A stretch of 64,000 bases of DNA from Pseudomonas sp. MYb118. GTDB lineage: Bacteria; Pseudomonadota; Gammaproteobacteria; Pseudomonadales; Pseudomonadaceae. The translations under genes and the position numbers were made by a program. Shown piece after piece: positions 30,365 through 40,000 of this stretch (within the stretch, counting starts at the first letter, position 1; the number at the start of each line of letters is the position of its first letter). The stretch lies in contig NZ_JBFRXN010000002.1 of NCBI RefSeq assembly GCF_040947875.1, positions 1,302,001-1,366,000 on the forward strand. Direction: 5' to 3'. Below the pieces are notes generated by a model. It worked only from the letters and a program-made list of their open reading frames with translations, did not search any database and had not been told where the DNA came from.

Positions 30365-31285
30365 CTAGTTCTGGCGGCTTTCCTCCTCACGCATCAGCGC
30401 CTGCAGGGTGTCGAGCCGGGCACCGTCGAAAGCCATCACGGTGCCCTGCTCGAACACCCGGCGCGCCAGCCCGGTCAACACCGCACCGGGCGGCAGTTCG
30501 ATCTGTAGCCGTACGCCGCGCTCATAGGCGCTTTGTACCGTACCGCGCCAATCCACCACGCGGCACATGTTGAATGCCAGGTCGTCACGCAAGGCATCGG
30601 GTTTGACGATGGGCCGTGCGCGGCTGCCGCTCAGGTAGCCCAGCGTCGGGGTTTTCAGTTCAACGTTGGCGAAGGCTTCGGCCAGGGATGCAGCAGGCGC
30701 CTCCAGCAGCGGGCAATGGGACGGCACGCTGACCGCCAGGCGCTTGATGACGCAGGTGCAGCTCCCCAGGCGGTCCTTGGCCAGCCCGGCCACGGCTTTC
30801 ATCGCTTCATCGCTGCCGGCAATCACCATCTGGTTATCGGCATTGATGTTGGCCAGGTAAACCGGTGAATCGACGCTGTGCACCTGGGCCAGCAGTGCTT
30901 CCACGGTGGCCAGGTCCAGGCCGATGATCGCGGTCATGCCGTAGCCCTGCGGATAAGCCTGTTGCATCAGCTCACCACGCAGACTGACCAGGCGCAGGGC
31001 ATCGCTGAAGCGTAATGCGCCGGCCACCACCGCCGCCGGGTAGGCACCGATGGACAGCCCCGCGACATGATCCGGTGCAATCGCCAATTGCCGGGAGGCG
31101 GCCACGCCGGCAATCAACAGGCACAACTGCACCGCCCGGGTCGATTGCAAAGCTTCGGCGCTGTCCAGCAGCAAGACGTCTTCACCCAGCACGTCGCAGG
31201 CTTCACTGACGGTCTCCTGCGGTAACCGGTGCAGCATGCCCGGTTGTTGCGCGCCCTGGCCGGGGAACACCAGCAAACTGCTCAT
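30365..31285 (-). CDS. mdcH: Malonate decarboxylase subunit epsilon (malonyl transacylase)
   Basis: MdcH loads malonyl onto the acyl carrier subunit of the decarboxylase from malonyl-CoA at start-up. The 306-residue product has the FabD-type fold: LLVFPGQGAQQPGML near the start, AGLSIGAYPAAVVAGAL with the nucleophile Ser of the GLSIG elbow, and SVPSHCPLLEAPA with the catalytic His. Its ATG overlaps the mdcG stop codon (ATGA at 31282-31285). Confidence 0.95.
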   Translation of the reverse strand: MSSLLVFPGQGAQQPGMLHRLPQETVSEACDVLGEDVLLLDSAEALQSTRAVQLCLLIAGVAASRQLAIAPDHVAGLSIGAYPAAVVAGALRFSDALRLVSLRGELMQQAYPQGYGMTAIIGLDLATVEALLAQVHSVDSPVYLANINADNQMVIAGSDEAMKAVAGLAKDRLGSCTCVIKRLAVSVPSHCPLLEAPAASLAEAFANVELKTPTLGYLSGSRARPIVKPDALRDDLAFNMCRVVDWRGTVQSAYERGVRLQIELPPGAVLTGLARRVFEQGTVMAFDGARLDTLQALMREEESRQN

Positions 31286-31899
31286 GCCACGTGCTCCAGC
31301 GCCAGCCAGGGATCAGCGACCAGGCAGGCACCGCTGGCACTTTTGAGCAGCACCCGACGCGCCGGCCCGGCCCATTCGCGCAGGGCGACGGCGCCGAACG
31401 GCGTCTGCAATTGCACATCGACCGGGCACACCGCCCCTTCGAGAACCTCCACCCAGGCTTGTGCCTGACGCCGGTCCATGGGGTGTGGCGTACGCAGGAT
31501 CAGATCCAGGTCACTGCCCTCGTGCAGGGCCTGGACGCCACAGGCCAGCTCGAAACCGGCACTGCCGCTGACACCCCAGACCCAGGCGGAGTCATCGAGC
31601 CAAGGCCGCAGTTGCGCAAGGGCCCGCAGCGCCGGCACGTCCCGATTGATCGAGACGTGACACAAGGCTTGCGGCTTCACGCACCGCTGCACCGCATCCA
31701 CGGGCATCAGCGCCGCGTAACGCTGCTCGCGCAGGCGTCCGCGCACCCCCACCGCCACCTGATCCGGTGCAGTGAGCGCGCGCCGAACCACCACCGGGTG
31801 CCCCGCCCCCAGCGCGTCGCTCACCCACTTCGGGGCGTCAGCCGGCAACTGCGCCGGGGTCATCCCCCAGAGCAGGTCGTGGGCCTCGAAGCTGTTCAC
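31282..31899 (-). CDS. mdcG: Phosphoribosyl-dephospho-CoA transferase (malonate decarboxylase holo-ACP synthase)
   Basis: MdcG attaches the 2'-phosphoribosyl-dephospho-CoA group to the acyl carrier subunit MdcC. The 205-residue product has a nucleotidyltransferase-type core: VWGVSGSAGFELACG, then EGSDLDLILRTP with the two metal-binding Asp, and VDVQLQTPFGAVAL. The GTG start at 31899 overlaps the mdcE stop as GTGA; no better start with a ribosome site is visible and an upstream extension would read through the mdcE C-terminus. Confidence 0.92.
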   Translation of the reverse strand: MNSFEAHDLLWGMTPAQLPADAPKWVSDALGAGHPVVVRRALTAPDQVAVGVRGRLREQRYAALMPVDAVQRCVKPQALCHVSINRDVPALRALAQLRPWLDDSAWVWGVSGSAGFELACGVQALHEGSDLDLILRTPHPMDRRQAQAWVEVLEGAVCPVDVQLQTPFGAVALREWAGPARRVLLKSASGACLVADPWLALEHVA

Positions 31900-32699
31900 C
31901 ACTGCGCTCTCAGCAGTTGGCGTACGTTGCTTGAAGCCGCGCGATTGCTCGCCCCCAGGCGGCTGCTCAAGTCGCGGCCGTTGGCGGCCACGTCGTTGAT
32001 CGCCTGACCGAGGCATTCGGTGACCCGCGCCAGGTCAGCGGCAGTCGGTTGTTCAATCTGCTCCACCGACAGGGTTTCCCAGAGCAAGCCCAGGCCTGCG
32101 TAGCTGTCGATGTCATAAGCCATCGGCGGCACGCTGGCGGCCAGCGCCTCCAGCTCTTCGACGCTGCGCAGGGTCACCCGCGCCGCCGATGCCTTGCCCA
32201 TCGCATGTACCATCACCCCCGGATCGCGCAGCGCGATCAGGCGGTTGGCCTGGTAACCGTGGGCCAGGAAGGCCCCGGACATCGCCTTGCCCACCAGCAG
32301 GCCAATGACTGCATGGCCGGCCAGCCGGGCGCGGACGTAGCTGTCGGCGGCGCCGGCCAGGGCCTGGTGAATGCCAAGCGCCTCTTCGCGGCGGCCATAG
32401 GCCTGGCTCGGCACGTCGACGATGGCGATCAGCGCGCGCTTGTCGGATTTGTCCGCATCGGCGGCAATCACGTCATCCACCGCCTTGGCCAGGCCCCAAC
32501 CTTCGAGCAAACCGACTTCGCCGTTACGCGCCCGGACAAAACGGTTATCCGGGTCGGCCACCACCGCGATAAAGCGCACCGCTTGCGTGCCCAGCACACC
32601 GTCGGCGACCTTCAGCGACGCGGGCAAACCCTCGACGACTTGCGCGCCTGCACTCAAGGCATCGAACCAGTGCAAACCTCTCAGGGAATACGAACTCAT
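31896..32699 (-). CDS. mdcE: Malonate decarboxylase gamma subunit
   Basis: The 267-residue protein is a carboxyltransferase-type crotonase-fold subunit that, with MdcD, decarboxylates malonyl-S-ACP to acetyl-S-ACP. SSYSLRGLHWFDAL opens the protein; RALIAIVDVPSQAYGRREEALGIHQALAGAAD and GLLVGKAMSGAFLAHGYQANRLIAL are the conserved core. Its ATG overlaps the mdcD stop as ATGA (32696-32699). The last 25 residues are polar and Ser/Arg-rich. Confidence 0.95.
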   Translation of the reverse strand: MSSYSLRGLHWFDALSAGAQVVEGLPASLKVADGVLGTQAVRFIAVVADPDNRFVRARNGEVGLLEGWGLAKAVDDVIAADADKSDKRALIAIVDVPSQAYGRREEALGIHQALAGAADSYVRARLAGHAVIGLLVGKAMSGAFLAHGYQANRLIALRDPGVMVHAMGKASAARVTLRSVEELEALAASVPPMAYDIDSYAGLGLLWETLSVEQIEQPTAADLARVTECLGQAINDVAANGRDLSSRLGASNRAASSNVRQLLRAQW

Positions 32700-33547
32700 G
32701 AGCGCTCTCCTTGGTACAGCTGGCGGACGGTGGCCGGCTCGATTTGCGGTTCGGCGTCCAGGCGCGCCAGGCGTTGCAGGAACAGCTCGGCCTGCCGGCT
32801 GCGTTGTTTGGCGGGCAGGCCCTGTTGCAGCCATTGGCTGACCTGCTGCTGGATCTGCGCCACGTCGTCGGCGACATACGCGTCCACCAGGGCGCTGGCG
32901 AAGCGTTGCTCGCCACCGGTCAGGCTCCAGATGAATGGCCGGTCGCGGGAGTCGTACTCGGCAATCCCGGCTTCCTGTTCGATCACTTGTGGACCGTTCA
33001 GGCCCAGGCGCGCTTCCTGGGTCACCAGCAGATGGCTGCACAACCCGGCGGCAATCGACATGCCGCCAAAGCAGCCGACGCTGCCGGCCACCACGCCCAC
33101 CACCGGTTGGTACTGGCGCAGGTCGACAATCGCTGCATGAATATCGGCGATCGCCGCCAGCCCGAGGTTGGCTTCCTGCAAGCGCACGCCGCCGGTTTCC
33201 AGCAGCAGCACGGCGCGGGTCGGGATGCCGTTGCGGTTGTCTTCGGCTGCCAGTTCCAGGGTACCGGCGATTTTCGCCCCGCCCACTTCACCGAGGCTGC
33301 CGCCCTGGAATGCGCCTTCGATGGCGGCGAGCACCACCGGCAAACCGCCGATGCTGCCCTTGGCGATCACCACGCCGTCATCGGCTTGCGGCACCACGCC
33401 CTGGCGCGCCAGCCAAGGCGACATGACGCGCTGGAACGGGTCGAGCAGTTCACGGAAGGTGCAGGCATCGAGCAAGGCTTTCGCCCGTTGCCGCGCGCCC
33501 AGTTCGACGAAACTGCGTTTGTGCAGGAGTGCGGCGTTATCAGTCAT
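32696..33547 (-). CDS. mdcD: Malonate decarboxylase beta subunit
   Basis: MdcD is the carboxyltransferase-like partner of MdcE. The 283-residue product opens SFVELGARQRAKALLDACTFREL, the equivalent of the AccD start, and carries AVLLLETGGVRLQEANLGLAAIADIHAAI and GVVAGSVGCFGGMSIAAGLCSHLLVTQEARLGLNGPQVIE, the oxyanion-hole region. The start overlaps the end of mdcC by eight bases and the stop overlaps mdcE, so all are translationally linked. Confidence 0.95.
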   Translation of the reverse strand: MTDNAALLHKRSFVELGARQRAKALLDACTFRELLDPFQRVMSPWLARQGVVPQADDGVVIAKGSIGGLPVVLAAIEGAFQGGSLGEVGGAKIAGTLELAAEDNRNGIPTRAVLLLETGGVRLQEANLGLAAIADIHAAIVDLRQYQPVVGVVAGSVGCFGGMSIAAGLCSHLLVTQEARLGLNGPQVIEQEAGIAEYDSRDRPFIWSLTGGEQRFASALVDAYVADDVAQIQQQVSQWLQQGLPAKQRSRQAELFLQRLARLDAEPQIEPATVRQLYQGERS

Positions 33548-33839
33548 GGCCGATCTCCTCGAAGCCTTGTTCCAGGCGCAGGCGCACTACCCCTGGCGTC
33601 GCGCCGAAGTCGTGGATGTCGATGCTCATGGCCGCTGGCGTCTGGCCGTCGAACATGCGTGCGAACAGGTGCTGCCAGCGTTGCTCGCTGCCATTGACCG
33701 AGGTCTGCACGGTGATGCTCAGCTTGCCGGGCTGCCCCGGTTCGATCAGCACTTCCAGGTCACCCGAGCCGACACAACCGACCAGGGTCCGCCCGCGTGG
33801 CGGTTGGCCGGCGGGAAATTCAAAGAATAAGGTTTCCAT
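33540..33839 (-). CDS. mdcC: Malonate decarboxylase acyl carrier subunit (delta)
   Basis: MdcC is the acyl carrier protein that bears the phosphoribosyl-dephospho-CoA arm. The 99-residue product shows LVGCVGSGDLEVLIEPG, where Ser25 is the expected attachment site, and INGSEQRWQHLFARMF-like sequence later. It differs from ordinary ACP (no DSL motif), as is normal for this family. Its ATG shares bases with the mdcB stop (TGATG), and it overlaps mdcD by eight bases. Confidence 0.94.
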   Translation of the reverse strand: METLFFEFPAGQPPRGRTLVGCVGSGDLEVLIEPGQPGKLSITVQTSVNGSEQRWQHLFARMFDGQTPAAMSIDIHDFGATPGVVRLRLEQGFEEIGHD

Positions 33840-34714
33840 CAGTACGCTCCCTGGTGAATGCCGTCAGCCGAACCGACGCGGTCGATGAACAGGCAGGCCG
33901 CAAGCAGATCCGCAGCGCCGCCGGGCGAGGCATTCAAGGCGATCAATTGTTCGTCCAGTTCATGCAGGTGTCGGCGTCCGGCGAGGCTGGCACTGCCGCC
34001 TGCTTCGAGCACCGCCTGGGCACCGCGCTGCATGGTGTGCAGGCCCTGTTCACCGGCGCGGTACAGCACACAGGTGTCGGCCAGGCCGGTCATGATGGCC
34101 AGCAAGGCATCGAGCCGGGCGTTCTGTTCGCCGTGGCCTGCGGTGCGGCTGCGCTGCAGCTGCGGCAGGCCCCGTTGCAACACAGCAGGGAATCCCAGTT
34201 GCGCTTCTTCACGGGCACCGTGGGCGCCGTAGCGTTGGGCCACCTGGGCGCCATGGCTCATGGGGCGAGGTGCATGACGATCGTCGAGCAGAGCCAGGCG
34301 AGCGGCACGCAGGGTCAGCGCACTGGCCGTGCAGGACTGCGGCTCCAGCGCTGCGGCGGTGACCAACAGGCCCAACGCCCAGATCGCCCCGCGGTGGGTG
34401 TTCACGCCGCCGGTGGTGGCGAGCATCGCTTGCTCTCCCTCGCGACCGATGCGGCCGATGGCTTCACGCAGCGGCAAGGCCACTTCACCCAGTTCGAGGG
34501 CGGCTTCGGCCATTTCCTTGAAGGCTGGCCACAACGCCAGCGCAGACGCGTGCATCAGGCCCAGGTGCAAATCGGTGTGGGCGCCATTGCCGCGACGGTC
34601 CACCAGTGCCGGTTTCGGCGACAGGTCGGCTTCGTCGATCAACGCGTCCACCGCCAGGTCCGCCAGCCGCTCGGCCAGAGACAGGGGTTTGGGTTGCAGA
34701 TTGAAGGCGTGCAT
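33839..34714 (-). CDS. mdcB: Triphosphoribosyl-dephospho-CoA synthase
   Basis: MdcB makes the precursor of the prosthetic group from dephospho-CoA and ATP. The 291-residue CitG-type protein has [35 protein letters not shown] near the start, [28 protein letters not shown] in the middle and [22 protein letters not shown] at the end, all CitG/MdcB hallmarks. The ATG at 34714 shares one base with the mdcA stop (TAATG). Confidence 0.95.
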   Translation of the reverse strand: MHAFNLQPKPLSLAERLADLAVDALIDEADLSPKPALVDRRGNGAHTDLHLGLMHASALALWPAFKEMAEAALELGEVALPLREAIGRIGREGEQAMLATTGGVNTHRGAIWALGLLVTAAALEPQSCTASALTLRAARLALLDDRHAPRPMSHGAQVAQRYGAHGAREEAQLGFPAVLQRGLPQLQRSRTAGHGEQNARLDALLAIMTGLADTCVLYRAGEQGLHTMQRGAQAVLEAGGSASLAGRRHLHELDEQLIALNASPGGAADLLAACLFIDRVGSADGIHQGAY

Positions 34715-36384
34715 TACCAGCTCCTGAACTTGGCGGGCGGGTTGTAGAGGCCACCGGACCACTCGACCAGGTCGGCCACGCTTTTCGCCGCCAGCAGTTC
34801 GCGGGTGGCGTCGGTGCGACGGATGCCGAGGTCTTCGGGCAAGGCGATCAAGCCTTCGCGGCGCATGCGTTCGGTGTCCTTGGGGTTGTGACGCATACCG
34901 ATGGCGGTCACCCCGGCGACGGCAGCGATCATCGCCTGGCGTTCTTCCAGCGAGCGCGCCTTGTACAGGTAGGCGATGCCCTCTTCGGTAAGCAGGTGGG
35001 TGACGTCGTCGCCGTAGATCATGATCGGTGCCAGGGGCATGCCGCTTTTCTTCGCCACGTCCACGGCATCGAGGGTTTCGACGAAGGTCGGTTTACCGCC
35101 CTCCTGGAAGGTCTCGACCATTTGCACCACGAGTTTCTTGCCGCGTTCGAGCATCGGCTGGTCGCTGTCGCCATGGCGCATGTCGAGCCAGGCCGGCGTG
35201 CCGTGACGACGTCCGCGTGGGTCGTGGCCCATGTTCGGGGCGCCGCCGAAACCGGCCAGGCGGCCACGGGTCACGGTGGAGGAATGACCATCGCCATCGA
35301 CTTGCAGGGTGGCGCCGATGAACAGGTCCACCGCGTATTGCCCAGCCAGTTGGCTGAACATCCGGTTGGAACGCAGCGAGCCGTCGCGCCCGGTAAAGAA
35401 CACGTCAGGGCGGGCAGCGATGTACTGCTCCATGCCCAGCTCGGTGCCGAAGCAATGCACACTTTCCACCCAGCCACTTTCGATGGCCGGGATCAGGGTC
35501 GGGTGCGGATTGAGCGTCCAGTTGCGGCAGATCTTGCCTTTCAGGCCCAGGGATTCGCCGTAGGTCGGCAGGATCAGCTCGATGGCGGCGGTGTTGAAAC
35601 CGATGCCGTGGTTGAGCGACTGCACGTTGTGTTTTTCGTAGATCCCGCGAATCGCCATCATCGCCATCAACACGTGCACCGGCTTGATGTGCCGCGGGTC
35701 GCGGGTGAACAGCGGTTCGATGTAGAACGGCTTGTCGGCCACCACCACAAAATCGACCCAGGATGCCGGGATGTCGACCCGCGGCAGGTCGGTGACGTCG
35801 TCCACCAACTGGTTGACCTGGACGATGACGATGCCATCGCTGAAGGCTGCCGGTTCGATCAGCGCCGGGGTGTCTTCGGTGCTGGGGCCGGTGTAGATGT
35901 TGCCGGCACGGTCGGCCATGAAACCGGCCGACAGCACCACGTTGGGAATCAGGTCCACCACCAGCCGGGCATAGAGTTCGATGTAGGTATGGATCGCGCC
36001 GACTTCCAGCAGACCATCTTCCAGCAGTTGGCTGATGCGCAGGCTCTGGGTACCGGCGAAGGAGAAGTCGAGCTTGCGAGCGATGCCACGCTCGAACAGG
36101 TCCAGGTGTTCGGACCGCCCGACGCTGGGCATGATCATGTGCAGGTCATGCAGCTTGCCCGGATCGGCCTTGGCCAGGGAGCGCGAAAGGAAATCCGCCT
36201 GCTTCTGGTTGTTGCCCTCCAGCACCACCCGGTCGCCCGGCAGTATCAGCGCTTCGAGCGCCGCCACAATGTTCTCGGTGGGCAGCACCACACCGTCAGC
36301 CAGCCCCTTGACCAGCTCCAGGCGCCGCTGCTTCTCGCCGCGCCGCCGAGCCCATCGCGAGTCTGGGGATATTGTTGTTGTCAT
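34714..36384 (-). CDS. mdcA: Malonate decarboxylase alpha subunit (acetyl-S-ACP:malonate ACP transferase)
   Basis: MdcA exchanges the acetyl group on the ACP for malonate, regenerating malonyl-S-ACP and releasing acetate. The 556-residue CoA-transferase-like protein shows [58 protein letters not shown] and [25 protein letters not shown]. The ATG at 36384 follows GGAG at good spacing; a GTG two codons earlier is less likely. It is the first gene of the operon; the 115 bases to the nearest REP contain its promoter, presumably the MdcR target, though no LysR box was clear to me. Confidence 0.96.
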   Translation of the reverse strand: MTTTISPDSRWARRRGEKQRRLELVKGLADGVVLPTENIVAALEALILPGDRVVLEGNNQKQADFLSRSLAKADPGKLHDLHMIMPSVGRSEHLDLFERGIARKLDFSFAGTQSLRISQLLEDGLLEVGAIHTYIELYARLVVDLIPNVVLSAGFMADRAGNIYTGPSTEDTPALIEPAAFSDGIVIVQVNQLVDDVTDLPRVDIPASWVDFVVVADKPFYIEPLFTRDPRHIKPVHVLMAMMAIRGIYEKHNVQSLNHGIGFNTAAIELILPTYGESLGLKGKICRNWTLNPHPTLIPAIESGWVESVHCFGTELGMEQYIAARPDVFFTGRDGSLRSNRMFSQLAGQYAVDLFIGATLQVDGDGHSSTVTRGRLAGFGGAPNMGHDPRGRRHGTPAWLDMRHGDSDQPMLERGKKLVVQMVETFQEGGKPTFVETLDAVDVAKKSGMPLAPIMIYGDDVTHLLTEEGIAYLYKARSLEERQAMIAAVAGVTAIGMRHNPKDTERMRREGLIALPEDLGIRRTDATRELLAAKSVADLVEWSGGLYNPPAKFRSW

Positions 36385-36499
36385 GACCACTCCACGGGTT
36401 CGCTGTCGTGGGGGTCACCTTAGGAGCGTTGGGTGGGGGGCATCAATCAAGCGCAGTGGTGGATCGTTACGCTCAGAGTAATGGTTGTCTGGACGACCC

Positions 36500-36572
36500 T
36501 ATCGCGAGCAGGCTCGCTCCCACAGGTTTACTGAACACCACAAACATACTGTGGGAGCGAGCCTGCTCGCGA
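36500..36572. repeat. REP doublet, short form
   Basis: ATCGCGAGCAGGCTCGCTCC faces GGAGCGAGCCTGCTCGCGAA over a short spacer. It separates the start of mdcA from the end of the pil-chp operon. Confidence 0.93.
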
Positions 36573-36603
36573 AGAGGCCAGACCAGCCGCCGATCCAGTC
36601 AGA

Positions 36604-37062
36604 TCAGCCCCCCAACCCCGCCGCCACCAACATCTCCTCCATCCCCAAAAGATCCGGCACCTTCGCCACCTGGTCAGCCACCTGTACCGCCGCTTTTTCC
36701 AGCGGGCACAGCGGCACGTCGACGTAGCTCAACTGGCTGTCGAGCTTGTGCGAGCGCGGGATGCCCTGGACCAGCATGGCGATGAAGCGCAGTTCCGGGC
36801 GGGCGCCCAGGGCGTTGAGGATGACGATGCGGGCGCGTTCGCCGATGACGATCTTGTTGCCGCAGGCCGATTCGAAGCTGATCAGCGGGATCTGCCGGTT
36901 GCGCCAGGTGACCCGGCCCAGATACCACGGCGGGTTGTCGAGGTCGAAGGCGGCCGACTGGTAGTCGATCAATTCGGCAATCGCCACGTTGGGCAGGATC
37001 AGCGTGCGGTCGGCCAGGGGCAGCAGCAGCCCGGTGAGGTTGCTGGTGCGATGTTCAAGCAT
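36604..37062 (-). CDS. chpC: CheW-like protein ChpC
   Basis: The 152-residue product has a CheW-type fold: LTGLLLPLADRTLILPNVAIAELIDYQ, then WYLGRVTWRNRQIPLISFESACG and FIAMLVQGIPRSHKL. In the P. aeruginosa Pil-Chp system ChpC is a second, accessory CheW. It follows chpA with an eight-base overlap of reading frames, so it belongs to the same operon, of which it is the last gene here. ChpB (methylesterase), expected between chpA and chpC in P. aeruginosa, is missing. Confidence 0.88.
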   Translation of the reverse strand: MLEHRTSNLTGLLLPLADRTLILPNVAIAELIDYQSAAFDLDNPPWYLGRVTWRNRQIPLISFESACGNKIVIGERARIVILNALGARPELRFIAMLVQGIPRSHKLDSQLSYVDVPLCPLEKAAVQVADQVAKVPDLLGMEEMLVAAGLGG

Positions 37063-40000
37063 GGGTTTTGCTCCACAGGGCGATGCTGTCGAGCAGCACC
37101 GACTCCTGGTATGGCTTGCCGAGGTAGTCGTTGACGCCAATCGCCATGGCGCGATCGCGGTGTTTCTGCCCGGTGCGAGAGGTGATCATGATGATCGGCA
37201 GGTGCCGCAGGCGTTCGTCGGCGCGCACCTGGGTGGCGACCTCGAAGCCGTCCATGCGCGGCATCTCGATGTCCAGCAGCATCAGGTCGGGCATGTGGTC
37301 TTCGAGCAACAACATGGCATCCACACCGTCCTTGGCGGTGAGCACGCTCATGCCGTGGCGTTCGAGCAGGCGGCTGGTGACCTTGCGCACGGTGACCGAG
37401 TCGTCGACCACCAGCACCAGCAACGGTTTCTGCGGCTCGGACTCGCTGGCCTGGCCTGGCGAGCGTTGCGCCAGTTGCCTCTGCATCGCGCGCAGCGGCG
37501 CCAGCAAATCAAGAATCAGCACCACTCGACCGTCGCCGAGGATCGTCGCCCCGGACAAGCCCTGTACCGCCGCGAACTGTGGGCCGAGGCTTTTCACCAC
37601 GATCTCGCGGGTGCCGGCCATGGCATCGACCTGCACGGCGATGTGGCGCTCGTTGCACTGCACCAGCAGCAACGGCAACGGCTGGCTCTGGCCCAGCAGC
37701 TTGGGACGCGTGGCGGTTTTCAGCAACTCGCCCAGGTAGCACAGCTCGTAGCGTTGCCCCGCGTATTGGTAGGTCGGCGGATCGAGACGGTAATGCTCGT
37801 CGAGCTCACCGGGCAGCACCCGCACGATGCCGTCGATGGTGTTCAGCGGGATCGCATATTGATCCTCGGCGCATTGCACCATCAACGCGCGGTTGACCGA
37901 CACGGTGAACGGCAGGCGAATGCGGAAATGCACGCCCTGCCCCGCCACCGAGTCGATGCTCATGTTGCCACCCAGTTGCCGAACTTCCTCATGGACCACG
38001 TCCATGCCCACGCCCCGCCCGGAGATCTGGGTAATTTTCTCGGCAGTGGAAAACCCCGGTTGCAGGATGAATTGCAGCACGTCGCGGTCGCTGACGTCGT
38101 TGTCCGGCGCGAGCAAGCCGCGCTTGATCGCCTTGCGCCGCACCGCGTCCAGTGGCACCCCGGCACCGTCGTCGCGGATGTCGAAAATCATGTCGCCGCC
38201 CTCGCGGGACAGGTCGAGGGTGATCCGCCCCTGCGCCGGTTTGCCTGCCGCCAGCCGTACCTCGGCTGACTCCAGGCCATGGTCGACGGCATTGCGCAGC
38301 ATGTGTTCCAGTGGGGCCGCCATGCGCTCCAGCACGTTGCGATCCATCTCGCCTTCGGCGTTGCCGACCACGAAGGCCACGTCCTTGCCCAGCTCGCTGG
38401 CGACCTGGCGGACGATACGCTTCAAGCGCGGCAACATGCGCTCGAACGGCACCATGCGCGTGCGCATCAGGCCTTCCTGCAAATCGCTGTTGATGCGGCC
38501 CTGCTGTTGCAGCAGGTTCTGCGCATCCTGATTGCGTCGGTCGAGGGTTTCCTTGAGGTCCAGCAAATCCGAGGCGGATTCGAACAATGCCCGCGACAGT
38601 TGCTGCAACTGCGAGTGGCGATCCATTTCCAGCGGGTCGAATTCCTCATAGCCGGAACGTTCGGCATCTACCTGCTGACGGCTGAGGATCCGTCCCTGGG
38701 TTTCGGTATCGAGCCGGCGCAACTGGTCGCGCATGCGTTCGATGGTAGTTTCCATTTCGTTGAGCGTGACCTGCGCATCGTTGGCCTGCTGCTCGATCCG
38801 ACCATGGAAGATCGAGGTTTCCCCGGCCAGATTGACCAGATCATCGAGCAGCTCCGCCGAGACCTTGACCATGTCGGCACCGGCATCGACCGGTGGCGCG
38901 GGGGCCTCGACCCTGGGCGTGGCCGGCACCGGCGGCGCTGCTTGCTGAACCTGCGGGTGACTGAAATTACGGATCGCTTCGATCAGCCGGTCCGCGGGCG
39001 GTAACGGCTGCCCGGCGCGGGTGGCATCGAGCATCTGCGCCAGCCGGTCATGGCTGCTTTGCAACAGGCCGAACAGCGCCTCGGTGGGTTTCAGTACGCC
39101 GGCAGACAAGCCTTCATAGAGAAACTCCAGCTCATGGGCGAGGTCGCCGATGGCGGTGATTTCGACCATCCGTGCACCGCCCTTGAGCGTGTGCAAATCG
39201 CGCAGCAGGGTTTCCACTTCCTGTCGGTTCGAAGGTTCTGCCTGCCAGCGCACCAGCGCCGCGCCGGAACTCTCGATAATGTCGAAACCTTCCTCCAGGA
39301 AGATGTCCAGCAGTTCCGGGTCATGCCCCGGCGCGTCCTCGGCCCGTGGGTGCTCGACGGCTTCAGGTGCGCCGGCCTTGCCCTGGCGGAACTCGCGGAT
39401 GGCTTCGATCAACTGGGCCGGATCGCTCAGCGGCTTCTGCGTCTGCAATTGCTCAAGCAGTTGAGCCAGCCGGTCATGACTTTGTTGCAGCAGGTGGGCC
39501 AAGGCTTCCGCGTGGGTGTAGCGGCGATCGACCAAGCCTTCATAGAGGCTTTCCAGCTCATGGGCGAGGTCGCCGACCGGTTCCACTTCGGCCATCCGCG
39601 CACCGCCCTTGAGCGTGTGCAGATCGCGTTGCAGGGACAGCAGCGGCGCAGCGTTCTCCGGGTCGTCCAACCAGCGCTGCAAGGCCTGGCCGGCGCTTTC
39701 GAGGATGTCCACCGCCTCTTCGAGAAAGATCGAGACGATCTCGTCGTCGAGTTCGGCCGGGTTCGTGCTGTGTTCAAGCTCCGCGGTGGCGCCACTCAGC
39801 TCGCGGATGCTCAGGGTGCGGCTGCCGTCACTGCGAATCAGGCCCATGGCCGACGGGTCGAGCCCCTCATCGAGCAAGTCGCGCAAGGCCCGGATGCGTT
39901 GCGGCTGCGGGCTGACTTCCTGGCCGGCGGCCAGTTCATCGAGCATGTTGATCAGCGCTTCGTGCGCACCTTGTGCCTCGTGGAAAAACCGCTCGTTGAC

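Noticed and set aside
36391..36499. LysR-type operator (T-N11-A dyad) before mdcA
   Set aside because: No convincing dyad could be picked by eye between the mdcA ribosome site and the REP doublet.
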